From the NCBI GenBank assembly GCA_015039465.1, contig MU130364.1:272346-336345 (forward strand): a stretch of 64,000 nucleotides of DNA, given 5' to 3'. The notes under the pieces were generated by a model. The model was not told the origin of the DNA. It worked only from the letters and a program-made list of their open reading frames with translations, and ran no database searches. Below are positions 23,457 through 33,254 of this stretch, piece after piece. Position 1 is the first letter of the stretch. Each line of letters starts with the position of its first letter. Origin of the DNA: Phlegmacium glaucopus (taxonomy: Eukaryota; Basidiomycota; Agaricomycetes; Agaricales; Cortinariaceae). The position numbers were made by a program, and so were the translations under genes.

Positions 23457-23758
23457 GCAACTACATGGACGCCACCCCTGTCTGGCGTTCATCATGTGTC
23501 AAGTACCCCAACTACATCAAGAGAAGTCATCCACTATCACTCCAAAATACTCCACGCTTCCAAGCGAAATTTCACGCTCTATTACGCGTCTTTTTCGCTT
23601 CGGACGTCCTACTAAAAACTTCCTCACGTTCTCATCGAATCATGTTGCAAGGTTTCCACCCTAGTTTTCACACCATTAAGCAGGCAAGAGGGGAGAGAAA
23701 TGGGATGAACGATGACGATTATTATATCATTGATCGTTATCGATTCACGCCTTTCCAC

Positions 23759-23764
<6 letters not shown>

Positions 23765-23789
<25 letters not shown>
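23765..23789 (+). repeat. Run of 25 A at a block junction
   Basis: An uninterrupted poly(A) tract sits exactly between the backwards block and the RNase H region, where about 180 bases of RT coding are expected. It may be gap-fill error rather than biology. Confidence 0.8.
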
Positions 23790-25911
23790 CTCGCTATGGA
23801 CCCGGTAAAACTCGCTGGAATCGCTGACTGGCCTGCACCTACTTCAGTACACGAAATCCGCTCATTCCTAGGTTTTGGGAACTATTACCGACGATTCATC
23901 CAAGGATATGGCAATATGACAAAACCATTGAACGACCTACTCAAGAAAGACACCAAATTCGAATGGACACCCGAACGAAGCCAAGCTTTCGAAATGCTAA
24001 AAAGGAAATTCACTGAATCCCCAGTTCTACGAATGCCTGACGCAACAAAACCCTTTGAACTCGAAACAGACGCCTCTAAATACGCATCAGGAGCAGTACT
24101 ACGACAACAAGACAACAATGGAGACTGGCACCCTTGTGGATATTTATCCAAATCATTCAACAATACGGAACGAAACTATGAGATCTACGACCGAGAACTT
24201 CTAGCTATTATTCGAGCCCTCAAAGAATGGCGACACTATTTGATGGGAAACCCATACCCAGTCACCGTACGCTCTGATCACAAAAACCTGACCTACTTCA
24301 AAACCGCTCAAAAACTCAATCGACGACAAGCTCGATGGAGCCTTTTCCTCTCCGAGTTTGACATTCACCTCACACATGTACCCGGAACCCAAATGGTTCA
24401 ATCCGATGCCCTTTCACGACGAGCCGACCTTACGGTTGGAATGGAAAATGACAATGAAGATCGCACATTACTCCCCGATAATCTTTTCGTTAACGCCATT
24501 GACATGGAACTCCAAGAACTAATAACTTCTACAAAACAAATGGACGATGTTGTCAAAACTGCTTTACATGCGATACTCCATGGTGGACCCCTCCCTATGT
24601 GCTCTGCCCTTAGTGACTGGCGAACCGATGGCGACCTGGTTTTCTATAAAAACCGTTGCTACATACCCGACAATATGGACTTACGCCGTAACATCGTTCA
24701 AAAACACCACGACTCTATCCCTGCCGGACACCCTGGCCGTCTTGTTACCCAAAACTTAGTTCAACGCGACTATTGGTGGCCTGGAATGGCTACATTCATT
24801 CGACACTATGTTGATGGCTGCGCCATCTGTCAACAACACAAGATAAACCGTCACCCTATTTCCCCGCCTTTACAACCTATCCGTTCCGAACAACTCCGCC
24901 CGTTCTCTCTGATCACTATGGACTTCATCACAGACCTCCCTCCCTCCGATGGCTTTGACTCTATCATGGTCGTGGTCGACCACGGGTCTACGAAGGGGGT
25001 AATTCTAACCCCATGCCACAAAACAATTGATGCCAACGGAACCGCCTCTATCTTACTTGATTCGCTCTACAAAAGATACGGATTACCAGACAAAGCTATC
25101 TCCGACCGCGGCCCCCAATTCGCCTCTCACGTCTTTTGGGAATTAGGACGACTTCTTGGTATCAACCTAGTCATGAGCACAGCCCATCACCCACAAACAG
25201 ACGGCGCTACCGAAAGAGCAAACCAAGAAATCGAAGCTTATCTATCCATCTTCTGCACAAATAACCCTGACCAATGGCGACAATACCTCCCCACCCTTGA
25301 GTTCTCTTACAACACCAAACCACATGCTACACAAAAAGAATCTCCCCTATTCCTCCAAATGGGCTATAACCCAACCGCTATCCCCACTGCGTTCCCTAGA
25401 ACCAACATCCCTGACACCCAAGAACGCCTTATCAATCTCCAAGAAGCACGGAAAGAAGCCAATGCGGCCCATGAACTCGCACGACAAGTCATGACCGAAC
25501 GTATTACCCGAGGTTTCACCCCATTCAAGATAGGAGATAAGGTGTGGCTCGAGTCACGATACCTTAAACTGCGATACGAAACCAAGAAGATGGCACCTAA
25601 ACGAGAAGGCCCCTTCAAAGTCATAGAAGTTCTAAGTCCCCTCAGCTACCGCCTGGAACTACCTCACTCCTGGAGAATTCATCCAGTCATTCATATCACG
25701 CTACTTTCCCCTTACAAGACAAATGGAGTCTATGGCGATAACTTCCCACAACCACCTCCTGACCTTATCGAAGGCCAACCGGAGTACGAAGTCGAGTCAA
25801 TAATTTCCCACAGACGACAGGGAAGAGGATACGCTTTCCTTATAAAATGGAAAGGATATTCAACTGCAGAAAACACCTGGGAACCCGAACGAAATGTCAC
25901 CAATTCACAAA
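23790..25911 (+). CDS. Ty3/gypsy pol: RNase H, integrase, chromodomain (partial)
   Basis: The frame reads LAMDPVKLAGIADWPAP and continues open to the assembly gap. RNase H follows with ELETDASKYASGAVL, YDRELLAI, VRSDHKNLTYF and SDALSRR. The integrase has the HHCC zinc finger (HHDSIPAGHPG ... CAICQQHK), then catalytic ITMDFITDLP, ISDRGPQFAS and GATERANQEIEAYL (D, D, E), the GPF module (KREGPFKVIEVLSPLSYRLE) and a chromodomain (YEVESIISHRRQG ... FLIKWKGYSTAENTWEPE). Integrase inserts the cDNA; chromodomains of this clade target heterochromatin marks. The N terminus (protease, RT) is in the backwards block and the C terminus is cut by the N run. All catalytic residues seen here are intact and CG content is high, suggesting a recent insertion. 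Confidence 0.95.
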
Positions 25912-26078
25912 NNNNNNNNNNNNNNNNNNNNNNNNNNNNNNNNNNNNNNNNNNNNNNNNNNNNNNNNNNNNNNNNNNNNNNNNNNNNNNNNNNNNNNNNN
26001 NNNNNNNNNNNNNNNNNNNNNNNNNNNNNNNNNNNNNNNNNNNNNNNNNNNNNNNNNNNNNNNNNNNNNNNNNNNNNN
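25912..26078. other. Assembly gap, 167 N
   Basis: A run of 167 N separates the chromodomain end from the third backwards block. The pol stop codon and the start of the next ORF should lie here. Confidence 1.
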
Positions 26079-26900
26079 CCCCTCAGCTGTTGATCGTGTC
26101 ACAAGACCAAGAACAGCAGCAGCAAACCCCTCTCCCCGAAACAGAAGAAGAAACAAAAACCCCGTTAACGATCCGGTCACAGGTCCCCGGTGAGCAAATG
26201 TTCTCCCCGTAGACATCCGCGGCGTAAGAACAAACGCTACAGGTTCCCATGGCGTAACTTTCGTAAAACCAGCCGATCACCCACGAGCACAGCACATACC
26301 CTATCTAGCCTACTCTCCCTATAATCGGAGTCTGCCAACAGCTCATTCACCAACCCCTGCTTATGCTCAAGGTCAAAGAAGTCTTCCCAATGATTCTCCT
26401 TATAACAAACCCTTTCACTGTCCTCTTAATCCCCCTCGCCCCTAGGTTTCCAACTGTCAACCTTAACAATCTCAGTCTCAGACAAGCTAAGCAAACGAAT
26501 TAGGTAATTAAAGTTCCGCCCCCTACTCAACAGCCTATAATACAAGAACTCAACGTAAACAAACAGCATTAAGAACACGGTAAAACTATTCCGAACGACG
26601 GTAGAAAAGATTCCATAATCGAACACCTTCATGGTCAGCTACCACCGTCATCCGCTACAGCTTACAAAACTTCAGCCTCAGTACCCAGGTTAGAGCTTCT
26701 ACCAGAGCATACATCCAAGCCATTACCCTTATACACCCCTTAACTCTCAGCTTATAAACCTAATATAGAACTTAAGACTTAACAACTAACCATCATCATC
26801 TAGAACGTCCTTTCCTACCCCCCTCACCCTTAACACATCGTTTCTTACATCACACCTGTAACTCCCCAAGCAAGAGTTCCTATCATCGTTCCTCTTCTAC
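26079..26900. other. Backwards (reversed, not complemented) block encoding post-pol CCHC ORF
   Basis: Right to left the block is 822 bases, exactly 274 open codons. It begins HLLLATILENEPLNV and includes YSHYRTYIRDHLRDWTHDSD, FDIAYCHHRLVLPQANTLEK, RLEINGLSKRIEQ, the knuckle CFQCGTLGHRKQEC (CX2CX4HX4C) and a second Cys cluster YRCPSCKRVAPGHWPSNC, and ends EHCASCRLP at 26079. The frame continues without a break at 26901. This is a DNA/RNA-binding type protein, distinct from gag, which has its own knuckle at about 21485-21445. Similar CCHC ORFs of unknown role are familiar to me from agaricomycete genomes. It lies between integrase and 3' LTR, the position of env in retroviruses, but has no signal peptide or membrane helix. 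Confidence 0.88.
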
Positions 26901-27056
26901 GATCACGTCGCTTGGTGCCGAGGACAGACGGATGGTAACACCTGCCGATGCAAATCTAAAGTCAAAAAGGAAGAAGATTGCGATCCCGACATCTACGGAA
27001 CCGGATTCTACGACATTGACGGAGATGAAGATGGTAACCTTACCGGAGAACACTGA
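26901..27056 (+). pseudogene. C-terminal end of post-pol CCHC ORF (normal orientation)
   Basis: Starting at 26901 the frame reads DHVAWCRGQTDGNTCRCKSK, VKKEEDCDPDIYGTGFYDID and GDEDGNLTGEH before TGA at 27054-27056. It adds a further Cys/His cluster (C..C..C) and an acidic tail. The frame is in phase with the 274 codons of the backwards block, giving a protein of at least 325 residues plus whatever lies in the gap. Marked as broken only because the printed sequence breaks it. Confidence 0.8.
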
Positions 27057-27176
27057 ATCATGCGATAAGAACATTCCTATTTATATCCATGACTCCTCTC
27101 TATCTTTGACTCCATCTCTCCCTATAAAGAACTCGCAATCCAGCCCTTTCCCTTTCCTCATCATTCTCTTTCTATA

Positions 27177-27782
27177 ATGGCCCTCGCATCTGCTGCTCAC
27201 ATTACCACTGCCCATATGAACTTCAATACTGCCACCGCTATGCGAGAAGATATCGACCAATTTCACGATTATATCGAAGAAATCACACCCGATAATGGAA
27301 TCCCCATCTTCCGACCTGGTCAACTCCCTCCTTTACTTCGCATCGCAGGCGGTTGCCTATTCTTCCAAACCGAACACATTCGTTTCGTAGTCCACCGATA
27401 TTTCTTTGACCGAGAATCTATATGGCTTGCAGAACGGATGACATCCATCGACAAAGACCTCGCCGATGGACAGACTGAAGCACAATCCAAGAACCGAGGA
27501 ACCAATATATTCAACGCCATCGAACTCCCCGGAATCACAGCTCAACAATTCGCCTCTCTTCTTTGGGTTATCTACAACCCCCGTTACGGAAGTCATCAAG
27601 CCGATACTCGTACGTGGAAGGATATCAACACGGCTGCCCAAGCACTCAAGATGGCACAAATCCGTACCCTCTCCGAACATAAGATCAAAATCAGCCAACG
27701 ACTCGACCAACAACAAGAAGAACAACAAAGAAAAGACTTAGCCGAATATTTCGAGAATAACAAAATCGAGGACGATCTTTAA
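27177..27782 (+). CDS. BTB/POZ-like protein carried inside the gypsy element
   Basis: The 201-residue frame starts MALASAAHITTAHMNFNTAT. Residues about 60-130 resemble the BTB/POZ fold of agaricomycete proteins: LLRIAGGCLFFQTEHIRFVV, HRYFFDRESIWLAERM, then FNAIELPGITAQQFASLLWV and IYNPRY. BTB domains mediate dimerisation and can recruit Cullin-3 ligases; the partner here is unknown. The C terminus is a charged helix (SEHKIKISQRLDQQQEEQQR). It lies 120 bases after the CCHC ORF stop and 16 bases before the 3' LTR, so it is inside the element bounded by GATAT duplications. Base and codon use match the rest of the element. It is intact. It could be a captured host gene or a standard accessory ORF of this lineage. 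Confidence 0.75.
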   Translation: MALASAAHITTAHMNFNTATAMREDIDQFHDYIEEITPDNGIPIFRPGQLPPLLRIAGGCLFFQTEHIRFVVHRYFFDRESIWLAERMTSIDKDLADGQTEAQSKNRGTNIFNAIELPGITAQQFASLLWVIYNPRYGSHQADTRTWKDINTAAQALKMAQIRTLSEHKIKISQRLDQQQEEQQRKDLAEYFENNKIEDDL

Positions 27783-27798
27783 GCTAACAGTGGGCTAA

Positions 27799-28235
27799 TG
27801 TTATAAACGTCTGGTACGCGCATGGCCCCCATTCCTTTTTCTCCCCTTTCTCTACTGTACATCATATCTTCCTTCATCGTTCTCTCTTTACACCACCTTG
27901 TTCCCTATTCACCCTCTGCCCTGAACCTTCCATGTACTATACTTAGCTATCACTTCCGTCTCCCCTATCTCTGACTCGTATTGACTCCCACTCCCAGCAC
28001 GGACCATTCCCTATCTCTGACTCGACCCCTTAGTATATATAAGAGCCATACCCATAGCCATGACCCTTAGTTTAGACCTTTGTAACACTACGGTTCTAAT
28101 CTATCCTGCTTGCTCAGAATCCGCCGTCTTCAGTCTAAGACTTGTTGAACACGATTGCAGTTGTACTAAGTCCCTAGTTATTTGGTCTATCGGCCCAGCA
28201 CCGAACGCGAGTGCAAGCTTATAGTCGCCGTAACA
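27799..28235 (+). mobile_element. 3' LTR of Ty3/gypsy element
   Basis: 437 bases from TGTTATAAACGTC to CGCCGTAACA, followed by GATAT (28236-28240), the same five bases found outside the 5' LTR. A TATA-like box (AGTATATATAAGAGCC, near 28031) marks the U3/R promoter. Confidence 0.95.
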
Positions 28236-28240
28236 GATAT

Positions 28241-28833
28241 GGTATAAATATGTATATGCATGGATATACTTATTTTTCAGGAAATATCCCTAATTTAAAT
28301 AATTAAAGCTAAACTATTAATGCAATCTGGCACAGTAAAGGATCAATGGTATCGACTATATTAGTTGATTAAAACAGATATTGCAATGAATAATTCATAA
28401 CATAAGGCTGGAGATATATTATGGTGTGAATTTACCTAATTGTCACACTGTCTATTAGAACTGCCTGACTAAAACCATGAATACCATGACAGCCATCAAG
28501 GAATACATTGCAATATTATGGAATTACTAAGTCTACAATAAAGAAGGGAAACAATCCATGCATCAAAACCCTATGTCTAAAGGCAGAAGACAAAGACTTG
28601 TACTTTAACCAAAGTAAAGTCACAAGTGTTACAAAAAGAACACACAAGTAAATAAAGAGAGCTGGGGTACTGGATGCAAAACCAAAAAGGATATTTGTGG
28701 AACAGTTACAAATAATTAGCCAGAATAACAATAAGGACAATAATGGGTTGCGGAGGGACCAATAATGGGTCACAGCAAATCCAAAACAATTACACAAAAG
28801 AGTTTATTGTTTTATTTTGTATAAGTAGAGTAC
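28241..28833. other. hAT intron or insertion DNA, no gene
   Basis: Directly after the gypsy TSD the hAT gene shows an intron-like stretch with an acceptor TTTTTCAG near 28281, but no transposase follows until 29593. AT-rich, CpG-poor DNA fills the interval. Confidence 0.4.
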
Positions 28834-29174
28834 TGTTAGAGGATGTGTAGACCTGGGAATCAAGTTGAATACTAAGGTGCTTATCTTTGATAAGCACCTT
28901 ACGCCCATATACTACAAGAATGGGAGCTAATACAACTACATACAGCTAGTACATTATCTGTACATAATAGAAGGTAGGGCATGGTAGATATCAAATATAG
29001 ATGTGACATTGGTTACAATGTCATCGGCAAAGGGACGACGACTACTACAACAATAAGGAGTGTACACAAGGTGCAGGATATAGGTAATGCAGTATGGAAT
29101 ATGATCATAGAGAAAGTGAAAGTAAATACATACTAAGCATATGTAGGGGCGGATACAATGAGTATCCCCTGACA
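28834..29174 (-). mobile_element. Solo LTR, family E (copy 1, inverted)
   Basis: 341 bases from TGTTAGAGGATG to TCCCCTGACA, matching the inverse of 32328-33254 without its nested insert. Flanks AGTAC and AGTAT agree at four of five bases. A hairpin AAGGTGCTTATC/GATAAGCACCTT lies near 28876-28902. Confidence 0.75.
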
Positions 29175-29592
29175 AGTATGACAACTTGTAAATAAATCAT
29201 CAGATTGTAACTTTCTTACCACCCACCAATTTTAAGTTGGTGTTAAAGAAATAAAGTAACAAGCCTTTTGAACCAGAAGTAAAAAGAGAATTAGCATTTG
29301 ATTCTGTGTATTGGTTACACAGACAAAATTGCATTTGTCACTGAATTTTGTATTTGGAAATATTGAAATTGTGACATTTAAGTTAGTGTATTGGTTACAC
29401 TATTGGGTTATCAAAGTTGGTCTTTGATAGTTGAATAAAATATACAGGTTCATTCACACTTACAAAGTGAATATTATTATTGTGTGTTAAATCAATAAAT
29501 TGGGATGGCTATACTTCCTAGGAAGCCCGTATCACAATTCCAAAGAGTTTTAGTTGTGTTTTATTTCACTTATATCACAACCAACCTATCAG
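29175..29592. other. Intron remainder of hAT gene, no gene
   Basis: AT-rich stretch ending in the acceptor CTATCAG at 29592, which opens the next transposase exon. Short hairpins (ACCAATTTTAAGTTGGT near 29225-29241) are visible. Confidence 0.4.
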
Positions 29593-30779
29593 TGGTTACT
29601 GTGCACTTTATAATGATGGTGTCGCCATGTCGATGTTGCTTGCTGTTGTTGAGGTTGCCAAGTTGCACTCAGGAGTCAACCTGGCACTCGCATTTGCCAA
29701 AATCCTTGATGACTTCAGAATCAGTGGCAAGGTAAGTAAATATTGCTTAAGAATTAATGAGGCACTCACTTTTCATACAGATCTCCTTAGTGTAGCATGC
29801 GATAACACATCCAAATTTCTACACATTTTAGATTTGGTTGTAAAGAGTATTATTAAACAATTTGACTTACTGAAGGCCCGAGGGGACATACTTGGCAAGG
29901 CAAAGACTGAGCTTTTCAATTTGGCAGGAAATATTCAACTAGAAGGACTACAGTCACAACAAGAAACCAATAGTGATGAAGATGATGATAACACTGAGGG
30001 ATGGGTTGATGAGTGTGAGGAGATGACAGCTTGGGAGCAGAAAGATCTTGACAAGAGTGTGGGACCATTAAGATTGATGTTAACTAAGGTAAGAAACATT
30101 TCAATTGGAGTTTAAAATCTTATCAGATTGCACAGCTTCACAAAACAACCTTCACAATCAAGAATTCTACAACTATTATACTGCCAAAATGGTTTTCTAT
30201 TCTTGAAGACTTAGGACTTGCTGCTCATATGATGCTCCGTGATGTAACCAAATGCTGGAACTCCACATATGATATGCTTGAATTTGCACTCAGCTACCAT
30301 ACAGCTCTGGAGAATGTAACAAGTGATCATGAAATGAAGCTGAGGCAATTCAAATTGAGTGAGGAGGATTGGGGTATTGCAGCCCATTTGCGTGATGCCT
30401 TAAAGGTAAGTATGTGAAACCTGCCATTTTTTATGTTAAACTAATGATATAAAACTTACAGATGTTCAAAGATGCTACCCTTTTTTTTTCATGTGGTACA
30501 CCAAACCTCGCTATGGTGATTCCTGCCATGGATCATAACAACCAACACCTCACCACTTCTGCCACAGATGGCAATTACCTGATAGCATTAAAAGCTGCTC
30601 TTGCAATAAGTAGGGAAACTCTTGACCAATATTATGACAAAACAGACCATTCTGAGGTCTACTGGATTACCATGGGTATGTACCAGAGTTTTGATTTTAT
30701 AATTATTGATTTAACATTAATCTGTACAGTGCTCCATCCCAGACACAAGCTCAAGTACTTTGCAAAGGCTGGCTGGAAC

Positions 30780-31200
30780 GAGGACTTTACTCTCCCCCAC
30801 ACATTCTGAGCAGATCTGAGCACTCCTTGAGTGTATTCTGAGCAGAATTTGCTTGGACCCACTCAGATCTGCTCAGACTGCTAGGAATGGAACCTATATA
30901 CCTCCCCAATCTTAACAAAGCCCTAACAAAACCTTAACAAAACCTTAACAAAACCTTAATAAAACCTTAACAAACTATATACCTCCCTAACGTTAACACA
31001 ACGTTAACAAAAACCTTAACAAAACCTTAACAGAAGTATTTTCCCAATAAATTTGTGTCTTATTTGCTTGGATCTGCTTGGAATCTGCTTGGAATCTGCT
31101 TGGAATCTGCTTGGACCTGCTTGGAATCTGCTTCTATCTGCTTGGACTGCTTGGATCCACTTGGATCCGAGTGGAATGTGTGGGGGAGAGTAAAGTACTG
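30780..31200. mobile_element. hAT-type MITE nested in the hAT transposase
   Basis: 421 bases with ends GAGGACTTTACTCTCCCCC and GGGGGAGAGTAAAGTACTG, flanked by the exact 8-base duplication GCTGGAAC (30772-30779, 31201-31208). The interior is arrays of AACAAAACCTT and of GCTTGGAATCT. It shares its ends with 58963-60459. Confidence 0.9.
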
Positions 31201-31456
31201 GCTGGAACCCTGAATGGATTCAAGCAGCCTGAGAAATACTTTTCACCAAATATAAATGGTCATACACTTCACAAGATATTGACCCAAACTTAGAGACCAA
31301 GGAGTCTCATGCTGTGAGTTGTTATCATTAACCATTCAAACTATTAAAAATCAATTATTTTTTAGTCTAAACCTTTGAACTCAGAAAATATATTTAACAA
31401 CCTTTCTTCACTTTGTGCACCTCTAAATGGGGTCCAGAGTGAAGTAGAGATGTATC

Positions 31457-31893
31457 TGTCAGGGGATCTCCCTTTTATCCTACCCTACGCCTCCCAGTCT
31501 ATGCATAACACCACCTGTCACCTCGATCTCACCCATCATACGACAACCCTATGTTATCGCCTAGGCCTATGGCACTACCCAACACCCTCTGTCACCATGT
31601 GATGTCCCATCATGAGCTTACTACCTTAGCACCTACCCTTACCCATCTCCTGGACCTAGATCTGTAGTCTTAGTCATTATGCCTTAGTCATGAGGCCGGT
31701 TAGCTATCCGCTTAGTAGTTTAGTATTACTCATGGCTGATTCTTATCACTACATACATAAGTACAAACAAGTGCACAGACCATGTAAAATTAGTATAAGT
31801 AGTTAAGGTCAATAACAATGCTTACAGGGTTCTCCACTAGCGTGACTGATTGAGTGGCTGTCTTGGTTTAACCTTGGCAGTCATTCCCTAACA
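31457..31893. mobile_element. Solo LTR nested in the hAT transposase
   Basis: 437 bases from TGTCAGGGGATCTCCC to TTCCCTAACA, flanked by GTATC on both sides (31452-31456, 31894-31898). Removing it and one duplication restores the transposase text between EVEMY and EHVTD. No internal retroelement sequence adjoins. Confidence 0.88.
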
Positions 31894-32327
31894 GTATCTG
31901 AGTACAAAAATGGAACATGTTACTGACATTCTTTTATGGTGGTTTGAACATAAGCATGTATACCCCCGTCTCTCTTGTATGGCTCACAATTATTTATCTA
32001 TTCCTGGTAAGCATTATTTTGTGATGTTTCAAATTTAATTCTTACTATATTGTCTAATTATTCAGCCACATCTGTTGATGTTGAACATGTTTTCAGCCAA
32101 GACTGACTCCTTCTTTCACATGTTTGAAGCTGGCTCTCTATTCAGCCAACATGAGCTCTTATGTGTCTTTGACAGTGGAGTAAACTGGGATATGTCCAAG
32201 ATTCAGATGTTCTGCCAACTGCTTGCTACCTTGCCAGAGGTGTGTGGTGAAGAGGATGAACTTGGCTGTGATTAGGATAATATATAGAAGTAATTACCAT
32301 ATTAAATTGCTATTTTTATAATCAACC

Positions 32328-33254
32328 TGTCAGGGGATACCTATTGTATCTGCCTCTATGATTGCTTAGTATGTGTATACCTTCACCTTACTCTATGATC
32401 ATATCGCTACTGCATTCCCTTATCCTGCACCCACCCCCATCCCTTCATCATTGTAGTAGTAGTCCCTCTGCTGATGATGTCCCTGACTGTGGTCACACAT
32501 CAATGTCTATTCTTGTTATCAGAACACACCTCATGCCTTCTATCTGTACTAGCCATATTTAGTTGTAGCTTCACATGCTTGTTGTTAAGTTTAAAGCAAA
32601 GAGGAGAAGTCACGTCGGAGTTACTCTGGAACGGACGGAATGGAACCGGAACAGTAACCCGGAAAGGACGTTGGCCTCAGCGTATGTGCTGTGCCGCCCA
32701 GCTCCTAAGGTGTCCTGATTTTGGAACGGAAGAAGAAAGTAACAAGTCGGAAGACCTCAGTGACTTAGAGGAAAAACAAGAGGAGGGGAACTAAGTTGAT
32801 ATTCAAACTAAGGGAAAACATACAAGTTCAAGTACTTTAAATATAAAAGGAATTGCAACCGAAATATAGAATATAAATATAAGTGCTGCGTTCTGCTCCC
32901 GGGAAAGGTCCTGCATTCTTGGGTGAATAATCCATGGCTGGTGTGCTGACTGATGATGGGAAAGATGATGACAAAGAATAGTGGTAGTGGCGAAGAAGTG
33001 ATAACGGGTTTGGAGTATAGTCGGAGGAACCGGAATGACACGGAGAAGTCTCGGAGTTGAACATAGAAAGAGTAGTTCGGGATATAAGGGAAGGCACTGT
33101 ACGGAGCACGGACTACCGGAAACAGCTCCGACGGAGCTGGACCGGAGTAACATATAACAGAATGTAACACTTGTAGTATATAGGTGCAAGGTGCTTATTG
33201 AAGATAAGCACCTTAGAATTCTACTTGATTCCCAGGTCCTAACATCCTCTAACA
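32328..33254 (+). mobile_element. Solo LTR, family E (copy 2), interrupted
   Basis: Starts TGTCAGGGGATACC and ends CATCCTCTAACA, flanked by exact CAACC duplications (32323-32327, 33255-33259). A family A solo LTR with its own duplication is inserted inside; without it the unit is about 335 bases and aligns with the inverse of 28834-29174. Confidence 0.9.
32583..33169. mobile_element. Solo LTR, family A (copy 2), nested in LTR family E
   Basis: 587 bases from TGTTAAG to TGTAACA, flanked by CTTGT on both sides (32578-32582, 33170-33174). Nearly identical to 16934-17511 and in the same orientation. CG-rich against a CG-poor host element, so it is younger than LTR E. Confidence 0.95.

Larger units (their letters stand above)
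19772..23762. other. Backwards (reversed, not complemented) block: hAT 5' part plus gypsy LTR-gag-PR-RT
   Basis: Read right to left without complementing, the block gives in order: hAT left-end DNA matching 44275-44560, two hAT transposase exons, a 437-base LTR, and gag, protease and reverse transcriptase frames. Two independent checks support in-place reversal. The hAT alignment runs from 19771 straight to 23762 and downwards. The LTR at 23222-22786 has the same length as the normal LTR at 27799-28235, and its flank reads GATAT, the same five bases that follow 28235. Endpoints are approximate to about 10 bases. Biological DNA cannot be in this state, so I infer an assembly or gap-filling error. 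Confidence 0.92.
29593..32276 (+). pseudogene. Ac-like hAT transposase, main part, decayed and interrupted
   Basis: Exons encode VTVHFYNDGVAMSMLLAVVE, VAKLHSGVNLALAFAKILDD (29593-29731), LSVACDN, HILDLVVKSIIKQFD (29820-29870), an acidic linker with GWVDECEEM, RDVTKCWNSTYDMLEFALSY (about 30240-30300), LFFSCGTPNLAMVIPAMDHN (30480-30545), DQYYDKTDHSEVYWI and HPRHKLKYFAKAGW (30730-30775), then after insertions EHVTDILLWWFEHKH (31910-31955) and the C-terminal dimerisation part SVDVEHVFSQ (32067-32096). These are the standard blocks of fungal hAT transposases, which cut and paste DNA with 8-base duplications. The last exon has at least four TGA or TAG stops where family members have Arg or Gln. Two elements (30780-31200, 31457-31893) and the gypsy element interrupt the gene. 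Confidence 0.88.

Noticed and set aside
26079..27056. Retroviral-type envelope protein in the post-pol position
   Set aside because: No signal peptide, transmembrane helix or fusion-type region; the zinc knuckles point to a nucleic-acid-binding protein.
32277..32340. Right terminus of the hAT transposon
   Set aside because: No sequence complementary to TAGGGATGTAAACG and no 8-base duplication was found here.
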